Below, one piece after another: positions 5,921 to 10,364 of a stretch of 10,364 nucleotides of DNA. The stretch comes from Litorimonas sp964425355 (GTDB lineage: Bacteria > Pseudomonadota > Alphaproteobacteria > Caulobacterales > Maricaulaceae), in assembly GCA_964425355.1 (NCBI GenBank), contig CAYRMO010000102.1:1-10364 (forward strand). The letters run 5' to 3'. Every line of letters begins with the position of its first letter. Position 1 is the first letter of the stretch. The notes under the pieces are model-generated. The model was given only the letters and a program-made list of their open reading frames with translations, was not told the DNA's origin and made no database searches. Position numbers and translations under genes: made by a program.

Positions 5921-7336
5921 ATGACTGATTTTGTATTTGACGCCAGTAATCTAGATGCGAACCAAGCCCAAAAGCTTGTCGATGACGCCTTAGACGGGGC
6001 TGATGACGGGGAACTTTTCGTCGAAAGATCAGCGAGTGAGTCGCTCACATTTGATGATGGTCGTCTGAAAACCGCCAATTTTGACACATCTCGTGGATTT
6101 GGCTTGAGATGCGTGGCTGGCGAAAGTTCGGGCTTTGCCCAATCAACGGATCTATCCCCTGGAGCCTTGTCGAGGGCTGTTCAAGCCGTGTCCTTGGCAA
6201 AACAAGGCTTTGATGGAAAACTCGCCACCTCGCCACTTCGGACGAATCGTCAGCTTTATAATAATATCGATCCCGTTTCTGAACCCGGATTTGGCGTAAA
6301 GGTCGAACTCCTACAGGAAATCGATGCCTATTGCAGAGCCCTTGACCCAGAAGTGGTTCAGGTTACGGCCTCGATGAGCGCCAATAGACGCGCCATTTCA
6401 ATCTTAAGGGCCGGCGGCGAACGCTATGACGATATTCGTCCGCTTGTCCGCTTGAACATTATGATCACGGCTGAACGAAACGGTCGACGCGAAAACGGCT
6501 TTGCAGGCGCCGGCGGACGAAAATCATTTGATGGATATATTGATCCGGATTTCTGGAAGCCCCTTGCCAAAGAGGCCCTTCGCCAAGCCCAAGTCAATCT
6601 TGAGAGCGTGCCGGCGCCCGCTGGGCAAATGGATGTTGTCTTAGGACCGGGATGGCCGGGTGTTTTACTCCATGAAGCCATGGGTCATGGGCTCGAGGGC
6701 GATTTCATTCGCAAAGGCACATCGGCTTTTGCAGGCATGCTCGGGGAACGCGTCGCAGCACCCGGTGTCACAGTTGTTGATGATGGCTCGATCGCAGAGC
6801 GGCGCGGAAGCTTATTGATTGACGATGAAGGAACTCCGACGGAAAGCACAACATTGATAGAAGACGGGATTTTAGTTGGCTTTATGCAAGATAGGCTGAA
6901 TTCACGGCTTATGGGCGTCAAGCCAACTGGCAATGGTCGCCGTGAAAGTTTCGCGCATTCTGTTATGCCCCGTATGACAAATACATTTATGCTGGGCGGT
7001 GATCGTGATCCGGGCGAGATGCTCGCCGAGTTAAAAGACGGTGTGTATGCGACAAATTTTGGTGGTGGGCAGGTCGATATCACAAATGGCAAATTTGTCT
7101 TCCAATGCACTGAAGCCTACCGCGTTAGAAATGGAAAGATTGAAGAGCCTTTAAAAGGGGTCACTCTGATTGGCGATGGTCCAACTGTGCTGACCCAGAT
7201 CCGGCATGTTGGAAATGATATGGAACTTGATCCCGGAATTGGTATTTGCGGGAAAGCCGGACAAAGTGTACCTGTCGGTGTCGGGCAACCTAGCCTTTAT
7301 GTCGAGAACTTAACTGTTGGCGGCAGCGCTGTTTGA
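5921..7336 (+). CDS. tldD: TldD family zinc metalloprotease
   Basis: TldD pairs with PmbA/TldE to form a heterodimeric zinc protease that degrades unfolded peptides, trims modified peptides such as microcin B17 precursors and is linked to CcdA turnover. The 471-residue product has the usual length. Zinc-binding HEAMGH is at 251-256, followed by GLEGDFIRKG (257-266), RRGSLLIDDEGTPTES (294-309), PTGNGRRESF (335-344) and PRMTNT (350-355). Near the C terminus GICGKAGQSVPVG (440-452) carries Cys443, expected to be the third zinc ligand of TldD-type partners. An in-frame TAA sits just before the ATG (5915-5917), so this is the earliest start, yet no Shine-Dalgarno is visible; the message may have a very short leader. 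Its partner PmbA is not in the window. From memory, tldD next to the coxBA operon recurs in alphaproteobacteria, but no functional link is established. Confidence 0.97.
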   Translation: MTDFVFDASNLDANQAQKLVDDALDGADDGELFVERSASESLTFDDGRLKTANFDTSRGFGLRCVAGESSGFAQSTDLSPGALSRAVQAVSLAKQGFDGKLATSPLRTNRQLYNNIDPVSEPGFGVKVELLQEIDAYCRALDPEVVQVTASMSANRRAISILRAGGERYDDIRPLVRLNIMITAERNGRRENGFAGAGGRKSFDGYIDPDFWKPLAKEALRQAQVNLESVPAPAGQMDVVLGPGWPGVLLHEAMGHGLEGDFIRKGTSAFAGMLGERVAAPGVTVVDDGSIAERRGSLLIDDEGTPTESTTLIEDGILVGFMQDRLNSRLMGVKPTGNGRRESFAHSVMPRMTNTFMLGGDRDPGEMLAELKDGVYATNFGGGQVDITNGKFVFQCTEAYRVRNGKIEEPLKGVTLIGDGPTVLTQIRHVGNDMELDPGIGICGKAGQSVPVGVGQPSLYVENLTVGGSAV

Positions 7337-7348
7337 CGTCTCTATATG

Positions 7349-7375
7349 AACCGAATTTAAACGGTTTTAAGCTTT
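7349..7375 (+). terminator. Weak possible terminator after tldD
   Basis: AACCG (7349-7353) pairs with CGGTT (7362-7366) around an 8-base loop. It is followed by TTAAG and then a T run (7373-7377). The stem is short and the T run is interrupted, so termination may be partial. It starts 12 bases after the tldD stop codon. Confidence 0.35.
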
Positions 7376-7436
7376 TTCAAATTTCTTACTCGCACTGCGA
7401 CAATCTTTCCTACATAGAAGAGGCAAACCTCATTAC

Positions 7437-7441
7437 AGGAG
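7437..7441 (+). promoter_or_regulatory. Ribosome binding site of the DUF937 gene
   Basis: AGGAG lies seven bases before the ATG at 7449. This is a textbook spacing and supports that start over the second Met two codons further on. Confidence 0.75.
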
Positions 7442-7448
7442 TATAAGT

Positions 7449-8114
7449 ATGGGTATGAACCTGATGGAAATGATTATGGGCGCTGCTGGTGGGCAGGCCT
7501 CGTCTCAGATTGGTCAACAATTTGGTCTCAATCAACAACAAAGCCAAAGCGCGATCGCGGCTCTATTGCCAGCTATTTCTTCCGGCCTAAAACGTAACGC
7601 GTCAACGCCCCAAGGTCTGGCCGGTTTATTGGGCGCGGTACAAACTGGGAATCACAGCCAATATTTTGATAACCCAGCGCAGCTTTCAAATGAAAGCGCC
7701 GTTTCTGAAGGTAATGGAATTTTGGGACATCTTTTTGGCTCTAAAGATGTCAGTCGCGCTGTTGCAGGCCGCGCCTCTGAAAAATCCGGTATTTCAACCG
7801 ATATCTTGAAGAAGATGTTGCCTATGGTTGCCATGATGGCCATGGGGTCTCTTGGCAAACAATCGGGTAGCTCGGTTCCGGGCGCAGGATTTAAGGGCGC
7901 GCTTGGACAATTGGCCATGCAACAACTCATGGGCGGCGGTAGCCGACAAAGCTCAGGTCTGGGCGGCCTGATTGGCGGCCTGCTAGGCGGTGGCGGTCAA
8001 CAACAAGCCCGGCAAACCCATAGTCAGGGCATGGGCATATTAGGCTCTATGCTGGACGCGGATGGCGACGGTAATTCCATGGACGACCTGTTGGGTATGT
8101 TGATGAAGCGCTAA
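7449..8114 (+). CDS. DUF937 domain-containing protein with C-terminal Asp-rich (calcium-loop-like) motif
   Basis: This 221-residue protein fits the DUF937 (YidB-like) family, whose function is not established. The domain covers roughly residues 3-160. Typical parts are GGQASSQIGQQFGLNQQQSQ (14-33), the AIAALLPAISSGLKRNASTP segment (35-54) and the helical repeat around SEKSGISTDILKKMLPMVAM (110-129). A Gly/Gln-rich linker follows (162-195). The C terminus has DADGDGNSMDD (203-213), with Asp at alternate positions as in EF-hand or dockerin calcium loops; similar endings recur in this family. There is no signal peptide or clear membrane helix, though the Met/Leu/Gly-rich stretches are fairly hydrophobic. 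It has its own good ribosome binding site, 112 bp after tldD, and is closed by two hairpins. Function is unknown. Confidence 0.85.
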   Translation: MGMNLMEMIMGAAGGQASSQIGQQFGLNQQQSQSAIAALLPAISSGLKRNASTPQGLAGLLGAVQTGNHSQYFDNPAQLSNESAVSEGNGILGHLFGSKDVSRAVAGRASEKSGISTDILKKMLPMVAMMAMGSLGKQSGSSVPGAGFKGALGQLAMQQLMGGGSRQSSGLGGLIGGLLGGGGQQQARQTHSQGMGILGSMLDADGDGNSMDDLLGMLMKR

Positions 8115-8123
8115 GCGCTTTTT
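8106..8123 (+). terminator. Short hairpin enclosing the stop codon of the DUF937 gene, with T run
   Basis: AAGCGC (8106-8111) and GCGCTT (8115-8120) are exact inverted copies. The three-base loop is the TAA stop codon itself. The stem runs into TTTTT (8119-8123), so it resembles a compact intrinsic terminator ahead of the larger one. A ribosome at the stop codon would block it from folding, so its use is uncertain. Confidence 0.4.
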
Positions 8124-8141
8124 AAATCCAGTTTTATACAT

Positions 8142-8178
8142 AAAAATGCCCGCTCAAATTTTTTGAGCGGGCATTTTT
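8142..8178. terminator. Strong bidirectional terminator between convergent genes
   Basis: A perfect 17-bp stem (8142-8158 with 8162-8178) closes a TTT loop. Its GC core is TGCCCGCTC/GAGCGGGCA, with an A run on one side and a T run on the other, so it works in both directions. It lies 28 bases after the DUF937 stop and 34 bases after the end of the converging transporter gene. Confidence 0.95.
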
Positions 8179-8211
8179 TGTGATTGAATATTGCCCAGAA
8201 GAGCCAGCCTT

Positions 8212-10269
8212 CTAGCTTTCGACAGTAGCCTCTATTGTTTCCAATTCGTCCTCTTGCATCCAACGACGTACAATTGGTGCGAATAGAAGCATCAAAAACC
8301 CTATTCCCATCCCGATATAACCAATTGAAGAGAAGACCTGAATATAATTCTTCTTCGCACCAGCCACATCAACGATCTGTCCACCGACCGTATCGGCACC
8401 TGCGGCCGCAGCGATCACACCGGATAGAGCGTTGCCAAGACCGGAATACACAAACCAAGCGGCCATAAAGAGACCAACCATCCGCGCTGGAGCTAGTTTT
8501 GTCATGGCAGATAATCCAACTGGAGATAGCATCAACTCTGCCATTGTATGGATCCAGTAAATTGCGAAAATGAAGAACACTGGTGTTAACGCCGCAGGAC
8601 CAACAGAATTCATTCCCGCGACCAAGGCAAGATAACCCAGACCCGCACCGAATACACCCAAAGCAAATTTGACCGGTGTTGACGGTTCAATTTTCCGTTT
8701 AGCGAGGCCAACCCACATCATCGCAATGAAAGGTGCAAAGATGAAGATAAATCCAGCATTCAGAGACTGAAAGACCGGCGTTGGAACATCCCATCCAAAC
8801 ATGGTCGTATCAACCAGACGGCTCGTTACCAATGTAAGTGAGGAACCTGCCTGCTCAAATAATGACCAGAACGGAATTTGCGCGACCGCAAAATAAAGAG
8901 CCGCCCACATACGGGTACGTTCTTTCCCTTCGAGTTTCACAAATGACATAATGATAAAGCCAATAAAGACTATAATGCCGACGGCTGCCGCAATCGGACC
9001 AATTACTGATGCGTGCTTCAACAAACCCATACAGAGCAAAACAACACCAACAGCGGAAAGGTAACACGCCCACTCGATATTTATTGGACCTAATACTTTC
9101 TCTTTCAGTTTCTCAACCGAAGGCGGATTCGCAACGCCGTCCAACCAACTTTGTCCGAATTGAAAAACAATCAGACCCAAAAGCATGCCTACGCCAGCCA
9201 GACCAAAGCCCCATGCCCAACCATATAAAATCCCGAGAATACCGCAGGACCAGGTTGCCAGAAAACTTCCCAAATTTATTCCCATGTAAAATAGCGTAAA
9301 TCCGCCATCTCTGCGAGGATCGCCTTTAGGATAAAGATCACCAACGATGGTTGAAATATTGGGTTTCAAAAATCCAACACCAGCAATAATCATGGCCAGT
9401 GAAAGAAATAATATGTTTACAAACAAACCCTGCTTCTCAACCTTGGTTGAGTAGGCGCCATCAGCGGCAACAGCAATCGGGTTTGAGACATCTGGGGACT
9501 TATCAGTTGTTGCGGTTTGAAGAACCAATATGTCAGTTTCGGAAATCTCTGTGACCTTCCGTCCGTCTTCAAGCGTTAAAACATTTACCTTTTTCCCGCT
9601 CTCTTCAATTTTGACTTCCGTCTCACCGGCAACTTTCAGTCTTTGTCCGTTTAAAACCAATGTTGTTTCTGGATCTGGACCCGCACAACCCATACCAACC
9701 ACATTACAAATATTTTGAATTAGCCCACGGGTCTGACGATCGACGATATAGTCTCCTTCACCATCATCATTCATCGGGTAAAACCGCGTCCCTTCGAGCT
9801 CAGCAAATTGAGTGCTGTCAAATACCAGACGCCGAGACTCACCTTCATAATCAAGAAATAACTGACGACGATCATCACGTCCTACATCTTCGATTTGGTA
9901 ACTCCCCCCATTAAAGCTCAACGTTTCTTTGGACCCTGATCCCTCAAAGGCCATGCCAAAATGACCTATCACAAGAAGTATGGCCCCGAATGTTACAGCT
10001 TTTCGTTGACCCAAATATTTATCTGACAGCACACCACCCACCATGGACATGATGTAAACCAAGGCAATATAGCCGCCATAAATTAAGTTTGCTTCGCCGT
10101 CGGTGAATAGAAAATGTTGTACGAGATACAAAAGCAACAAACCGCGCATTCCGTAATAGGAAAATCTCTCCCACATTTCTGTGAGAAAGCAGATGACCAA
10201 CCCACGTGGGTGACCCAAAAATTCTTTCTTTGAACCAGATAGCGAATTTGTACTTTGCACCTCAGCCAT
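8212..10269 (-). CDS. Proton-dependent oligopeptide transporter (POT/PTR2 family MFS) with large periplasmic insertion
   Basis: POT transporters import di- and tripeptides with protons across the inner membrane. I start it at 10269 (685 residues), because GAGG lies six bases upstream; a longer frame begins at 10320 without such a site. Family motifs are all present: EMWERFSYYGMR (31-42, the ExxER proton motif), GGVLSDKYLGQRK (78-90), FYMGINLGS (327-335, PTR2 signature), FWSLFEQAGSS (467-477) and AELMLSPVGLSAM (577-589). Bacterial members are usually about 450-520 residues. The excess is an insertion at about 110-282, between helix 3 and helix 4, placed outside the membrane by MFS topology. 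It looks hydrophilic and strand-rich, with two Cys (188 and 195) that could form a disulfide. The substrate cannot be told from sequence. The gene stands alone and converges on the DUF937 gene. Confidence 0.95.
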   Translation of the reverse strand: MAEVQSTNSLSGSKKEFLGHPRGLVICFLTEMWERFSYYGMRGLLLLYLVQHFLFTDGEANLIYGGYIALVYIMSMVGGVLSDKYLGQRKAVTFGAILLVIGHFGMAFEGSGSKETLSFNGGSYQIEDVGRDDRRQLFLDYEGESRRLVFDSTQFAELEGTRFYPMNDDGEGDYIVDRQTRGLIQNICNVVGMGCAGPDPETTLVLNGQRLKVAGETEVKIEESGKKVNVLTLEDGRKVTEISETDILVLQTATTDKSPDVSNPIAVAADGAYSTKVEKQGLFVNILFLSLAMIIAGVGFLKPNISTIVGDLYPKGDPRRDGGFTLFYMGINLGSFLATWSCGILGILYGWAWGFGLAGVGMLLGLIVFQFGQSWLDGVANPPSVEKLKEKVLGPINIEWACYLSAVGVVLLCMGLLKHASVIGPIAAAVGIIVFIGFIIMSFVKLEGKERTRMWAALYFAVAQIPFWSLFEQAGSSLTLVTSRLVDTTMFGWDVPTPVFQSLNAGFIFIFAPFIAMMWVGLAKRKIEPSTPVKFALGVFGAGLGYLALVAGMNSVGPAALTPVFFIFAIYWIHTMAELMLSPVGLSAMTKLAPARMVGLFMAAWFVYSGLGNALSGVIAAAAGADTVGGQIVDVAGAKKNYIQVFSSIGYIGMGIGFLMLLFAPIVRRWMQEDELETIEATVES

Positions 10270-10275
10270 TGAATT

Positions 10276-10279
10276 CCTC
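10276..10279 (-). promoter_or_regulatory. Ribosome binding site of the peptide transporter
   Basis: Minus-strand GAGG followed by AATTCA and the ATG at 10269 gives good spacing. It argues against the in-frame ATGs at 10320 and 10281, the latter overlapping this site. Confidence 0.7.
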
Positions 10280-10364
10280 ATCAATACCAAATCTAAACAA
10301 TTGGGGTTTCTGACATACACAAATCATCACTTCAATGGGACAATACCATTTGTTAAGTGTGTCT
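10280..10364 (-). other. Upstream region of the peptide transporter
   Basis: AT-rich leader. A TTGTCC hexamer followed 17 bases later by GTGTAT on the minus strand is the nearest thing to a promoter, but the -10 match is poor and I do not call it. No operator-like dyad or riboswitch was recognised. The region is cut by the window edge. Confidence 0.3.

Noticed and set aside
10270..10320. Longer peptide transporter starting at the ATG at 10320
   Set aside because: The added 17 residues are not family-like, and the ATG at 10269 has a good ribosome binding site that lies within that extension.
1..10364. Mobile element, CRISPR array, defence system or new multi-gene system
   Set aside because: No transposase, integrase, repeat array, nuclease or toxin-antitoxin-like gene was seen; almost all sequence is accounted for by conserved respiratory and housekeeping genes.

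Overview
The window reads as chromosomal DNA of a moderate-GC alphaproteobacterium. The evidence is the gene order of an aa3-type cytochrome c oxidase cluster (coxB-coxA-ctaB-small membrane protein-ctaG-coxC-surf1), the alphaproteobacterial style of the proteins, and tldD lying back to back with coxB. A marine Hyphomonadaceae/Maricaulales-like origin is possible, but that is an impression, not something the sequence proves.

Layout. From about 5700 down to 1, the minus strand carries the oxidase locus: coxB (subunit II, CuA), coxA (subunit I, heme a, heme a3 and CuB), a strong intrinsic terminator, then ctaB (heme O synthase), a 54-residue single-helix protein that overlaps the next gene, ctaG (Cox11-type copper chaperone), coxC (subunit III) and the first 59 codons of surf1, which runs off the left edge. 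All ligand and proton-channel residues expected of a working A-type oxidase are present. The genes form one pathway: CtaB starts heme A synthesis, Surf1 and CtaG insert heme a3 and CuB into CoxA, and CoxB/CoxA/CoxC form the catalytic core.

A 221-bp divergent intergenic region (5700-5920) separates coxB from tldD on the plus strand. It contains a perfect 7+7-bp inverted repeat. tldD (TldD/PmbA zinc metalloprotease) is intact. It is followed by a small plus-strand gene for a DUF937-family protein with a C-terminal calcium-loop-like Asp motif.

That gene converges on a minus-strand peptide transporter of the POT/PTR2 family (8212-10269). A 17-bp-stem bidirectional terminator lies between them. 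The transporter carries an unusual insertion of about 170 residues between helices 3 and 4, predicted to be periplasmic.

Most of the window is ordinary respiratory and housekeeping DNA. I see no mobile element, CRISPR array, tRNA, rRNA or obvious defence system, and no gene-free stretch above 300 bases. The points most worth checking are the transporter insertion, the terminator that splits the oxidase operon, the extended first periplasmic loop of CoxC, and the inverted repeat in front of tldD.
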